The position numbers were made by a program, and so were the translations under genes. Below, piece by piece: positions 8,891 to 16,952 of a DNA stretch of 64,000 bases (position 1 is the first letter of the stretch; each line of letters opens with the position of its first letter). The notes under the pieces were generated by a model. That model worked only from the letters and a program-made list of their open reading frames with translations, had not been told where the DNA came from and did not search any database. The stretch comes from JAEXZL01 sp049943125. Its GTDB lineage: Bacteria > Bacillota > Clostridia > Clostridiales > Clostridiaceae. Location: positions 2,480,001-2,544,000 of the forward strand of contig NZ_CP188040.1 in assembly GCF_049943125.1 (NCBI RefSeq), in the 5' to 3' direction.

Positions 8891-8919
8891 TTGACTACAA
8901 AGGTGTACGATGGTATTAT
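8891..8919 (+). promoter_or_regulatory. Promoter of the beta-glucoside operon
   Basis: TTGACT and TATTAT are separated by 17 bases, and TGG directly before the -10 gives an extended -10 element. It lies 20 bases upstream of the antiterminator target, as expected for a BglG-type leader. Confidence 0.75.
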
Positions 8920-8938
8920 AATAACGTAATTAACATAT

Positions 8939-8967
8939 GGATTGTTACTGGTGATGCAGGCTATACC
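8939..8967 (+). promoter_or_regulatory. Ribonucleic antiterminator (RAT) 1
   Basis: GGATTGTTACTG followed by GCAGGC and ACC closely matches the LicT/BglG RAT consensus. Its 3' part (AGGCTATACC) also forms the left arm of the terminator that follows, so binding of the antiterminator protein would exclude the terminator. The gene controlled is the antiterminator itself. Confidence 0.88.
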
Positions 8968-9021
8968 ATTTTTTAAGTATTGAAGCTTTTTCAATCCTTT
9001 TTAATGGTAGTGCCTTTTTTT
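8959..9021 (+). terminator. Regulated terminator upstream of the antiterminator gene
   Basis: GGCTATACCATT (8959-8970) pairs with AATGGTAGTGCC (9003-9014) apart from a two-base mismatch, and an inner ATTGAA/TTCAAT hairpin helps close it. A T7 run follows. It overlaps RAT 1, so the two structures exclude each other. Confidence 0.85.
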
Positions 9022-9070
9022 ATTATATTGCCATGATATAAAAATTATAGCTAAGGAATGATATACATAG

Positions 9071-9904
9071 ATGAAGGTACTAAAGGTTATTAACAATAAT
9101 ATAGTAAAATCCTTAGATAGTGATAATCATGAGGTAATTGTAGTAGGGAAAGGCTTAGGATTTAAGAAAAAACCTGGAGATGATATTGATAGAGAGCTGA
9201 TAGCAAAGATATATACTAGTAAGGATAGGAAGGAATCTAATAAGCTCACAGAATTATTAGAGAAAATGCCTTTAGAGCATATTCAGGTTTCCAATGAAGT
9301 TATAAGCTTTGCTAAGGTATCTTTAGGCAGAAAGTTAAATGATAATATATATTTAACACTAACAGATCATATAAGCTTTGCTCTTGAGAGGTATTCACAA
9401 GGTATTACCTTCAAAAATGCTCTATTATGGGAGATAAAACGATTTTACAGCCATGAGTTTCTTATAGGAAAGGAAGCTTTATCAATTATTCATAAAAGGT
9501 TGGGAGTTAGTCTTCCAGAGGATGAGGCAGGCTTTATAGCTCTTCACTTGGTTAATGCTTCTATGAATTCTCAGACTATAGGAGAAACTAAGGACATGAC
9601 AAGAATGATACAGGATATTTTAAATATAGTTAAATATCATTTTCGCATGGATCTTGATGAATACACACTACATTATGAAAGATTCATCACCCATTTAAAG
9701 TTTTTTGCTCAAAGAGTTTTTCAGGGCTCAGAGATTAAGGGAGAGGATAAGAACTTCTTATTCGCTCTAAAGGAGCAGTTCAAAGAGGAATATACCTGCG
9801 CTTTAAAGGTAAGGGATTACGTGATTAAGGAATATAATAGGGACTTAAGTGAGGATGAGATGATATATCTCACTGTGCATATTAAGAGAGTTACAACAGA
9901 ATAA
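9071..9904 (+). CDS. licT: BglG/LicT family transcriptional antiterminator
   Basis: A 277-residue RNA-binding antiterminator. The N-terminal CAT domain (about residues 1-55, KVLKVINNNIVKSLD...) binds RAT hairpins. Two PRD domains follow (about 65-170 and 171-277), with the conserved histidines in TLTDHISFALERY and IALHLVN (PRD1) and in YERFITHLKFF and YLTVHIKRV (PRD2). In characterised relatives these are phosphorylated by the cognate EII and by HPr, linking sugar availability and catabolite repression to antitermination. The gene is preceded by a RAT/terminator and followed by another, so it should regulate both itself and the PTS and glucosidase genes downstream. The ATG has a modest AAGGA 13 bases upstream. 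Confidence 0.95.
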   Translation: MKVLKVINNNIVKSLDSDNHEVIVVGKGLGFKKKPGDDIDRELIAKIYTSKDRKESNKLTELLEKMPLEHIQVSNEVISFAKVSLGRKLNDNIYLTLTDHISFALERYSQGITFKNALLWEIKRFYSHEFLIGKEALSIIHKRLGVSLPEDEAGFIALHLVNASMNSQTIGETKDMTRMIQDILNIVKYHFRMDLDEYTLHYERFITHLKFFAQRVFQGSEIKGEDKNFLFALKEQFKEEYTCALKVRDYVIKEYNRDLSEDEMIYLTVHIKRVTTE

Positions 9905-9910
9905 CATGAA

Positions 9911-9942
9911 GGATTGTTACTTTTCATTGAGAAGGCTATACC
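9911..9942 (+). promoter_or_regulatory. Ribonucleic antiterminator (RAT) 2
   Basis: GGATTGTTACT and AGGCTATACC are conserved, but the middle (TTTCATTGAGA) is three bases longer than in RAT 1. It overlaps the start of the terminator at 9940. Located between the antiterminator gene and the PTS gene, it would give a second checkpoint. Confidence 0.8.
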
Positions 9943-9987
9943 TAAATTACAGTTGAAAATTTAACTGTGATTTAGGTATTTTTTATT
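9940..9987 (+). terminator. Regulated terminator upstream of the PTS gene
   Basis: A 15-bp stem (9940-9954 with 9963-9977, one G-T wobble) and an 8-base loop are followed by ATTTTTTATT. The left arm begins inside RAT 2. Confidence 0.88.
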
Positions 9988-10025
9988 AAAAAATATAAAT
10001 TATTATAAACATAAGGAGGATACAC

Positions 10026-11888
10026 ATGGATTACAATAAGCTTGCAGAATTAATTCTGCAAAAGGTAGGGGGAGCAGATAATGTTATCTCTCTGAATCAT
10101 TGTGCTACTAGACTTCGTTTTAACTTAAAGGATGAGTCTAAGGCTAAAACAGAAGAAATTAAGACTACTAAAGGAGTTATGGGCGTTGTCAAAAAGGGTG
10201 GTCAATATCAGATAATTATAGGCAGCGATGTTGCCAGTGTATATAAACCATTAGTAAAGCTAGGTAATTTAGATACAGGCTCTCAGGATGGAGAAAAAAA
10301 TAATGCTAAGGGTATAGCAAAGGTTTTAGATACGCTTACAGGTATATTTACTCCAATTCTTCCTGCCATCACTGCAGCTGGTATGATGAAGGCTGTACTA
10401 GCCTTGCTGGTAGCCTTTGAATTAGTAACTAAGGATATGATGAGCTATAGAATTATTGAGTTCATGGCTGACTCTGCTTTTTATTTTCTACCAATATTAC
10501 TTGCTAGCTCTGCTGCTAAGAAATTTAATGCTAATGCCTATCTTGCTATGATGATTGGTGGAATACTTCTTCATCCAAACTTTGTAGCAATGGTTGGTGC
10601 TGGAGAAGCTATTAAGCTTTTTGGCTTACCAATAACCGGTGCTAGCTATTCCTCAACGGTTATACCAATAATCCTTTCTGTATGGTTTATGTCATATGTG
10701 GAGCCTATAGCTGATAGGATATCTCCAAAGGCAGTAAAGTTCTTCACTAAGCCTTTAATAACAATAGCTATCACAGGTACAGTGGCTCTTGTTGTCCTTG
10801 GACCTCTAGGCTACATATTAAGTAATTATATTGCTGCTGGTGTTAATGCTTTAGATTCTTATGCTTCATGGTTAGTACCAACCTTAGTGGGTGGTTTAAC
10901 TCCATTGCTTGTTATGACAGGTACTCATTATGGTCTTGTCCCAATAGGTATAAATAATAGAATGACTATGGGCTTTGATAGAATTATTTATCCAGGAATG
11001 CTTGCTTCAAATGTTGCTCAAGGTGGAGCAGCACTCGCCGTAGCTGTAAAGGCTAAGAATAAGGAATTAAAGCAATTGGCTTCTTCTGCTGGTATAACTG
11101 CTATTTGTGGTATTACTGAGCCTGCTCTTTTTGGTGTGAATTTAAAATATAAATCAGCTTTATATTCAGCTATGATAGGAGGTACTATCGGTGGATTCTT
11201 TACTGGTATTACAAGAGTAGCTAATTACTCTGGAGGTTCACCAGGATTATTAACCCTTCCAAGCTACATAGGTGGAGATTCCTTAACAAACTTCTACTTA
11301 GCTTGCATAGGAGCAGCTATAAGTGTTGTTATTTCCTTTGGTGTTTGCTTTGTTATATATAAAGAAGAAAAAAATGAGGTTGCTGAAGATATATCAGCAA
11401 ATGAAGGTATAGAAGTATCCCGCGAGGCATTGTTTGCTAATGCTGAAATCTTAAATCCTGTCAAGGGAAGGGCAGTAGCCTTAAGTGAAGTAAATGACCC
11501 AACTTTTTCTGAGGAGATTATGGGTAAGGGAGTTGCTATAATACCATCAGAAGGTAAGCTTGTATCACCGGTTAAAGGTAAGATAGTTGCATTATTCGAT
11601 ACTCTTCATGCTATTGCTATTAAATCTGAGGAAGGATTAGAGATTCTTATTCACATAGGTTTAGATACTGTAAAGCTTGGAGGAAAGCATTTTAAGGCTC
11701 ATATAAAAGCAGGAGATAATGTGGATATTGGCACACCTCTAGTGGATTTTGATATTGAAAAAATAAAAATTGCTGGTTACGATGTAATAACTCCTGTTAT
11801 TATTACTAACACAGATAATTATAGTGAGATATTGACAGTAACTGATAAGGATATGATCCAAGGAGAGGCTTTAATAAAGGTTTGTTAA
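10026..11888 (+). CDS. bglP: PTS beta-glucoside transporter subunit EIIBCA
   Basis: A 620-residue fused sugar phosphotransferase permease. Domains in order: EIIB (about residues 1-85, phosphocysteine Cys26 in LNHCATRLRF), EIIC membrane domain (about 105-450, with about ten hydrophobic segments and the conserved GITEPALFGVNLK), and EIIA (about 470-620, phosphohistidine in EILIHIGLDTVKLGG). It imports and phosphorylates aryl- or di-beta-glucosides using phosphate from HPr. It lies between the antiterminator gene and the phospho-glucosidase gene and is governed by RAT 2. It should also phosphorylate the antiterminator to hold it inactive without substrate, as known for BglF and BglP. The start has AAGGAGG at ideal distance. 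Confidence 0.95.
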   Translation: MDYNKLAELILQKVGGADNVISLNHCATRLRFNLKDESKAKTEEIKTTKGVMGVVKKGGQYQIIIGSDVASVYKPLVKLGNLDTGSQDGEKNNAKGIAKVLDTLTGIFTPILPAITAAGMMKAVLALLVAFELVTKDMMSYRIIEFMADSAFYFLPILLASSAAKKFNANAYLAMMIGGILLHPNFVAMVGAGEAIKLFGLPITGASYSSTVIPIILSVWFMSYVEPIADRISPKAVKFFTKPLITIAITGTVALVVLGPLGYILSNYIAAGVNALDSYASWLVPTLVGGLTPLLVMTGTHYGLVPIGINNRMTMGFDRIIYPGMLASNVAQGGAALAVAVKAKNKELKQLASSAGITAICGITEPALFGVNLKYKSALYSAMIGGTIGGFFTGITRVANYSGGSPGLLTLPSYIGGDSLTNFYLACIGAAISVVISFGVCFVIYKEEKNEVAEDISANEGIEVSREALFANAEILNPVKGRAVALSEVNDPTFSEEIMGKGVAIIPSEGKLVSPVKGKIVALFDTLHAIAIKSEEGLEILIHIGLDTVKLGGKHFKAHIKAGDNVDIGTPLVDFDIEKIKIAGYDVITPVIITNTDNYSEILTVTDKDMIQGEALIKVC

Positions 11889-11917
11889 TTAATTGCGAAG
11901 GATGAAAGGAGTACGCC

Positions 11918-13348
11918 ATGAATAACCTGCCAGATAATTTTTTATGGGGAGGAGCGACAGCTGCCAACCAATGTGAAGGTGCCTATTTAGAGGGCGGTAA
12001 AGGTATGGGAACTGTTGATGTAATACCATGGGGACCCATTAGGAGAGATGTGATGCAGGGAAAGCTAAATTATAAAGAGCTTCCTGAGGATTCCTATTAT
12101 CCTTCTAGAGAAGCCATAGACATGTATCACCATTACAAAGAGGATATAGCATTATTTGCTGAGATGGGTTTTAAGTGTTATAGATTTTCCTTTGCCTGGT
12201 CCAGGATTTTTCCTACTGGTGAAGAAGCAGAGCCCAATGAGGAAGGGCTTAAATTCTATGAAGACTTGATTGATGAGCTTTTGAAATACAATATTCAACC
12301 AATAGTTACTATCTGTCACTTTGATGTTCCACTTCATCTTTATGAAAAGTATGGTTCTTGGAAGAGTAGAAAGCTAATAGATGCCTATGTAAAGTATTGT
12401 GAGGTAATATTTAATCGGTTTAAGGATAAGGTTAAATACTGGATGACCTTTAATGAGATTAATATGCTTATGCATCTGCCATTTATGGGTGCTGGTATCA
12501 CTATAGAAGAAGGTGAGAATGAGCTGCAGGTTAAATATCAGGCTGCTCATAATGAGCTAGTTGCCTCTGCTATGGCAACGAAGCTTGCTAAAACAATTAA
12601 TCCTGATTTTAAAATAGGCTGTATGCTAGCTGCTGGACAATTTTATCCTTACAGCTGTAACCCTAATGATGTGCTTTCAGCCCTAGATAAGGATAGAGAA
12701 AATTACTTCTTTATCGATGTTCAGTCTAGAGGAGAGTATCCTAGATATGCAAAAAAATTCTTAGAGAGAAATAAAATTGTTATTGATATGGGATTAGAGG
12801 ATGAAAGTATATTGAAGGAAAATACCGTGGACTTCATAGCCTTCAGCTATTATACCTCTAGACTTACCAGTGCGGACCCTGAGGTAGGAGAGAAAACTGC
12901 AGGTAATGTTATAAAATCCCTTAGAAATCCATATCTTAAGGCCAGTGAGTGGGGATGGCAGATAGATCCTGTAGGTCTTAGAATCACCATGAACTCCTTA
13001 TATGACAGATACCAAAAGCCTCTGTTTATAGTTGAGAATGGCTTAGGTGCTGTGGATAATATAGAAGAGGATGGAAGCATACAGGACGATTACAGAATTG
13101 AATATCTTAAGGCTCACATAATTGAAATGATAAAGGCCGTTGAAGAGGATGGTGTGGAGCTTATAGGCTATACCCCTTGGGGCTGTATTGATCTTGTTAG
13201 TGCTTCCACTGGAGAAATGAAAAAGCGTTATGGCTTTATATATGTTGATAAGGACAACGAAGGTAAGGGAACCTTAGAGAGAAGGAAGAAAAAGTCCTTT
13301 GATTGGTATAAAGAGGTTATTTCTACTAATGGAGACTGTTTAAAATAA
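11918..13348 (+). CDS. 6-phospho-beta-glucosidase (GH1)
   Basis: A 476-residue family 1 glycosidase. The N-terminal signature FLWGGATAANQCEGAY, the acid/base Glu in TFNEINML (about residue 177) and the nucleophile Glu in LFIVENGLGAVD (about residue 374) are all present. The loop SASTGEMKKRYGFIYVD carries the Ser/Lys/Tyr pattern that binds the 6-phosphate in phospho-glucosidases. It hydrolyses the 6-phospho-beta-glucosides delivered by the upstream PTS to glucose 6-phosphate and glucose or an aglycone. It lies 29 bases after the PTS gene and has AAAGGAG upstream; it is last in the operon. Whether cellobiose, salicin or arbutin is preferred cannot be seen. Confidence 0.94.
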   Translation: MNNLPDNFLWGGATAANQCEGAYLEGGKGMGTVDVIPWGPIRRDVMQGKLNYKELPEDSYYPSREAIDMYHHYKEDIALFAEMGFKCYRFSFAWSRIFPTGEEAEPNEEGLKFYEDLIDELLKYNIQPIVTICHFDVPLHLYEKYGSWKSRKLIDAYVKYCEVIFNRFKDKVKYWMTFNEINMLMHLPFMGAGITIEEGENELQVKYQAAHNELVASAMATKLAKTINPDFKIGCMLAAGQFYPYSCNPNDVLSALDKDRENYFFIDVQSRGEYPRYAKKFLERNKIVIDMGLEDESILKENTVDFIAFSYYTSRLTSADPEVGEKTAGNVIKSLRNPYLKASEWGWQIDPVGLRITMNSLYDRYQKPLFIVENGLGAVDNIEEDGSIQDDYRIEYLKAHIIEMIKAVEEDGVELIGYTPWGCIDLVSASTGEMKKRYGFIYVDKDNEGKGTLERRKKKSFDWYKEVISTNGDCLK

Positions 13349-13389
13349 ATTAAAAAGCATAGCTATAGAAGCTAAAGTTTAATAAAAAA

Positions 13390-13444
13390 GGAGCATAATT
13401 AATATGCTCCATAGGCTGTAGGGGGACCTGCAGTCTTTCTTTTT
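13390..13444 (+). terminator. Two hairpins ending the beta-glucoside operon
   Basis: An 8-bp stem (GGAGCATA/TATGCTCC, 13390-13410) is followed by a 7-bp stem (CTGTAGG/CCTGCAG, 13416-13433) and the T-rich tail TCTTTCTTTT. The second hairpin and tail form the likely terminator. They also lie at the 3' end of the opposing small gene. Confidence 0.65.
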
Positions 13445-13646
13445 AAAAGTCCTGATCTTCAAATAAGGCTTGGTCGGTATAATCAAATTCCTGATAGGCT
13501 ATATTGTTAGACACTATTGGGTCTCTTACTGGGTCTGGAAGCTCTGTATAGTCTTCTCCAGTAGGGGAATAGGATTTGATTGTTTTTGGCTCTTGCTCCA
13601 TCTGATCTCTCTCATGAGGTAAATAAGGTTTTTTATTCTTTTCCAT
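13443..13646 (-). CDS. Small acidic hypothetical protein
   Basis: A 67-residue protein, rich in Asp, Glu, Pro and Tyr, with no hydrophobic segment or cysteine. It contains LPDPVRDPIVSNN in the middle and an acidic C-terminus (FDYTDQALFEDQDF). AAGGAGG lies 9 bases before the ATG, which supports a real gene. It is monocistronic and convergent with the beta-glucoside operon. I do not recognise a family. Composition and size would fit a small spore or cell-surface protein, but that is only a guess. Confidence 0.65.
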   Translation of the reverse strand: MEKNKKPYLPHERDQMEQEPKTIKSYSPTGEDYTELPDPVRDPIVSNNIAYQEFDYTDQALFEDQDF

Positions 13647-13732
13647 AATTATATAACCTCCTTATGGTTACTATAATTCCATTTTAAGGCTAAAATATGC
13701 ACATATTATTAATAAATTTTTAATTTTTTTTG

Positions 13733-13830
13733 ACATATTATGAACGAAATCTCAATTTTCTTACAAATAATATGAACATAACTTTGATTTTTTGTACATC
13801 ATATATGAGTTAACTCAATATTCTAAGAAA
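13733..13830. repeat. Three imperfect ~33-bp direct repeats upstream of dfx
   Basis: Copies start near 13733, 13765 and 13798. The first two share AATATGAAC-like cores and TTGATTTT-like tails; the third is more diverged. They sit in the 355-bp AT-rich gap between the small acidic gene and dfx and could be regulator sites spaced three helical turns apart. The rest of this gap has only AT-rich sequence and a TATAAT at 13952-13957 without a good -35. Confidence 0.4.
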
Positions 13831-14001
13831 ACTAATGTCTTAAGTCTTTTCTAATATTACTTAAATATAGCAGGATATAGTTGTTGGATATCTTAAAATT
13901 AGTTTAGAATATTATTAATATATTATTAACATATTATATATAAAAATGTTATATAATTAACTTGAAGTTGAGTTTTTAGTAAAGATTTAGGAGGTAATCA
14001 A

Positions 14002-14385
14002 ATGGTGGAGACTATGCAAGTTTACAAGTGTATGGTGTGTGGTAATATCGTTGAGGTGCTTAAGGTAGGGGGAGGAACTCTTTCCTGTTGTGGACAACCT
14101 ATGAAGCTATTTAATGAAAATACTGTAGAAGCTGCTGTAGAAAAGCATGTACCTGTGGTTGAGGTTGTAGGTAATGAGGTTCATGTTAAAGTAGGTAGTG
14201 TAGAGCATCCTATGACCAATGAACATTATATAGAGTGGATAGAGGTATGTACTGAGGATAAGGTATATAGAAAACATCTTCAGCCAGGGGAAGTTCCAGA
14301 AGCAACCTTTACTGTTGAAGGTGGCTTGGAAGCTATAAAAACTGTTAGAGAATACTGCAATCTTCATGGTTTATGGAAGGCTTAA
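14002..14385 (+). CDS. dfx: Desulfoferrodoxin (superoxide reductase)
   Basis: A 127-residue two-iron superoxide reductase that turns superoxide into hydrogen peroxide without making oxygen. The N-terminal desulforedoxin domain has CMVC and SCC for the Fe(Cys)4 centre I. The C-terminal domain has the centre II ligands: His in EKHVPV, two His in VEHPMTNEHYIEW, and Cys and His in CNLHGLW. The ATG at 14002 follows AGGAGG by 7 bases; another ATG at 14014 is less well placed. It is transcribed alone, with a long AT-rich upstream region and a strong terminator downstream. In clostridia this gene is often under PerR, but I could not find a convincing PerR box. Confidence 0.96.
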   Translation: MVETMQVYKCMVCGNIVEVLKVGGGTLSCCGQPMKLFNENTVEAAVEKHVPVVEVVGNEVHVKVGSVEHPMTNEHYIEWIEVCTEDKVYRKHLQPGEVPEATFTVEGGLEAIKTVREYCNLHGLWKA

Positions 14386-14401
14386 TAAATAGGTAGATTA
14401 T

Positions 14402-14433
14402 AAAAGGCATGCTCTGTTATGAGCATGCCTTTT
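14402..14433. terminator. Terminator after dfx (bidirectional)
   Basis: A 13-bp perfect stem (AAAAGGCATGCTC/GAGCATGCCTTTT) with a 6-base loop and T-rich ends on both strands. It separates dfx from the opposing collagen-like gene. Confidence 0.85.
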
Positions 14434-14480
14434 AATAAGTTATCTTTAAATGCTTTGCTCTATTATCTAAGAAATAGGTA

Positions 14481-15011
14481 TTATGAGCAGAAGAAGCTTT
14501 CAATATTTCTTAAATCTAATCCAAAATAAACCCAGCGACCACGTCTCCATCTAAAGCCTGCTATGGAGTTTCTTCCTGCTCTAGTTAGATAAGCCCAATA
14601 GGAGCTGCCGTTAGTCTGCCATATATAAGTGAACTTAAATAAGCAGAAATTTATCTGACCTGGATCTATTGCAAATACCTGTGGTCCTCCTGGACCGCCT
14701 GGGCCTCCTGGGCCTCCAGGGCCTCCTGGTCCAGGGCCACCTGGAAAACCAAAGCCTGGTCCACCAGGGAAACCAAAGCCAGGTCCACCTGGTCCTGGAC
14801 CTCCAGGGCCACCTGGCCCCATCTTCATTTGATTTTTCTGGGGGGTAAAGTTTGGAGGAGGTCCTGGTGGGAACTCCTGTCTTGTGTTTCTATATCCGTC
14901 TATAACACCGGCGGAAGATAAAGGGAGGGTGTTTGGTACAAAAGTTATTTCTACCTCAAATTCTCCTCTTTCATCAATTACTTCATTATCTTGAAAGTAG
15001 TCGTTATACAT
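14481..15011 (-). CDS. Collagen-like Gly-Pro-rich protein
   Basis: A 176-residue protein with three parts: an acidic N-terminal region (about residues 1-60), a central run of about fifteen Gly-Pro-Gly/Gly-Gly-Pro triplets broken by a duplicated GFGFPGGP unit (about 65-112), and a C-terminal globular part rich in aromatic and Arg residues (INFCLFKFTYIWQ...IAGFRWRRGRWVYFG, about 120-176). There is no signal peptide. Start chosen at ATG 15011 because GGAGAAAGG lies 6 bases upstream; a TTG six codons earlier overlaps that site. Bacterial collagen-like proteins are often on spores or the cell surface, and this organism sporulates, so a spore-coat role is possible but unproven. Triplet number may vary between strains. 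Confidence 0.75.
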   Translation of the reverse strand: MYNDYFQDNEVIDERGEFEVEITFVPNTLPLSSAGVIDGYRNTRQEFPPGPPPNFTPQKNQMKMGPGGPGGPGPGGPGFGFPGGPGFGFPGGPGPGGPGGPGGPGGPGGPQVFAIDPGQINFCLFKFTYIWQTNGSSYWAYLTRAGRNSIAGFRWRRGRWVYFGLDLRNIESFFCS

Positions 15012-15078
15012 AAAAAAACCTTTCTCCAATATTTATCACAATGTATAATATGGAAAAAGGTATGAAAGTGTTAATATT

Positions 15079-16674
15079 TTATTCCTGTGCCTTCCCTATA
15101 TCAGAAAGAACAAGACCTTTATTTCTCTCTAGGGCCCAGCTTATACCCCAATCATTCTGGAATATTAATAGATTTCTTTCCTTGAAGTCCTTAACCTTTT
15201 TAGTATCAGAGGTGAGGTTAAGAGAATCCATATCGATATCTTCATTTTCAATCCATCTAACATGTCTGTAGGCTAACCTATCCATTTTAATATCCACACC
15301 ATATTCGTGCTTTAATCGATATTCTAGTACTTCAAACTGAAGAACACCTACAACGCCTACAATTATTTCCTCCATACCTACAAAAAGCTCACGGAAAACC
15401 TGGATAGCACCTTCTTGAGCTATCTGAGTGATTCCTTTTACAAACTGCTTTCTTTTCATGGTATCCATTGGTCTTACCCTTGCAAAATATTCAGGAGCAA
15501 AGGTTGGAATTCCTTCAAAGGAAAATTTGTTAGAAGGTGTACATAACGTATCTCCAATACTGAAGATACCTGGGTCGAAAACTCCTATGATATCACCAGC
15601 ATAAGCTTCATCAACTATTTCTCTATCCTGTGCTAAGAATTGCTGAGGCTGAGATAATTTAATCTTATTTTTTCCTTGTGTGTGGAAAACCTCCATGCCC
15701 TTAGAAAATTTTCCAGAAACTATTCTCATAAAGGCTATTCTATCCCTGTGAGCAGGATTCATATTTGCTTGAATCTTAAAGACAAAGGCGGAAAAGTCTT
15801 CACTGAAAGGGTCCACCTCTCCAGCGCTTCCTTCTCGAGACATAGGAGGTGTTGTCATGGATAGGAAATACTGAAGGAAGGGTTCAACACCGAAGTTAGT
15901 TAAGGCTGAACCAAAAAATACAGGAGTTAATTCTCCATTTCTTACCTTTTCTAGGCTGAAATCATCACCAGCTATATCTAATAATTCAATATCCTCAGCA
16001 AGCTTATCATGGAGAGGAGCTCCTAAAAGGTCATTAAATATAGGATCAGTCACATCTCCTTTAAGGGATTCAACAGCATTTTGTCCATGGTTTCCACCAT
16101 TAAAGAGCTGAACAGTATTATCCTTACGGTCAAAGACTCCTCTAAAATCAGCACCAGAGCCTATAGGCCAGTTCATAGGATAGGATTTTATTCCAAGCTC
16201 TCTTTCGATATCCTCTAGAAGTGCAAAAGGATCTTGAGTTTCTCTATCCATCTTATTTATAAAAGTAAATATTGGGATTCCTCTTAGGGAACATACATGG
16301 AATAGCTTCTTTGTCTGCTCCTCAACACCCTTAGCACCATCTATTACCATAACTGCACTATCAGCTGCCATTAGAGTTCTGTAGGTATCCTCACTAAAGT
16401 CCTGATGTCCTGGGGTATCCAATATATTGATGCAGTAATTATTGTAATTAAACTGCATTACTGATGAGGTAACAGATATACCTCTCTGCTTTTCGATTTC
16501 CATCCAGTCAGAGGTGGCATGTCTTGAGGCTTTTCTTGCTTTAACAGAGCCAGCTAGCCTTATAGCTCCTCCATATAGCAAAAGCTTTTCGGTCAGGGTA
16601 GTTTTACCTGCATCCGGGTGAGAGATTATTGCAAAGGTTCTTCTTTTTTCAATTTCATTTATAAACTCTGACAC
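15079..16674 (-). CDS. prfC: Peptide chain release factor 3
   Basis: A 531-residue translational GTPase that ejects RF1/RF2 from the ribosome after peptide release. GTP-binding motifs are intact: SHPDAGKTTLTEKLL (G1), DTPGHQDFSEDTYR (G3) and NKMDRE (G4). The domain 2 and 3 signatures follow (for example GVVGVLQFEVLEYRL). The start is taken as GTG at 16674 (MSEFINEIEKRR...), the family's usual N-terminus, with AAAGGAG placed 6 bases upstream; the frame is open for 12 more codons but without support. Monocistronic, between the collagen-like gene and a HAD phosphatase gene. Confidence 0.96.
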   Translation of the reverse strand: MSEFINEIEKRRTFAIISHPDAGKTTLTEKLLLYGGAIRLAGSVKARKASRHATSDWMEIEKQRGISVTSSVMQFNYNNYCINILDTPGHQDFSEDTYRTLMAADSAVMVIDGAKGVEEQTKKLFHVCSLRGIPIFTFINKMDRETQDPFALLEDIERELGIKSYPMNWPIGSGADFRGVFDRKDNTVQLFNGGNHGQNAVESLKGDVTDPIFNDLLGAPLHDKLAEDIELLDIAGDDFSLEKVRNGELTPVFFGSALTNFGVEPFLQYFLSMTTPPMSREGSAGEVDPFSEDFSAFVFKIQANMNPAHRDRIAFMRIVSGKFSKGMEVFHTQGKNKIKLSQPQQFLAQDREIVDEAYAGDIIGVFDPGIFSIGDTLCTPSNKFSFEGIPTFAPEYFARVRPMDTMKRKQFVKGITQIAQEGAIQVFRELFVGMEEIIVGVVGVLQFEVLEYRLKHEYGVDIKMDRLAYRHVRWIENEDIDMDSLNLTSDTKKVKDFKERNLLIFQNDWGISWALERNKGLVLSDIGKAQE

Positions 16675-16952
16675 GTTATTCTCCTTTCTAGGGATATATA
16701 GAATAATCATTTATTTTTATATCAGCCATTTCGCATTATCAGTTAAACATAGACATTATAACAATTAATGTCTTATATTTCAAAGGAAATATTAGCGAAG
16801 GAAGTAAAAGGTGTAAAAGAAAGAATTAATAAATAAATTAAAGATGAAATCGATGTAAAGCTTTAAAAAACATCTAACAAGCCTCTTCCATTTAAATACA
16901 TAAGCTTTTTTAGTGATATAATCTATATTGATTATAATATAGGAGGGAATTC

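Noticed and set aside
13900..13930. PerR box before dfx
   Set aside because: TTAGAATATTATTAA shows only partial agreement with the TTATAATnATTATAA consensus and such matches are common in AT-rich DNA.
15041..15271. Open frame on the + strand opposite prfC
   Set aside because: It is the complement of well-supported release factor 3 coding sequence and lacks a ribosome binding site.
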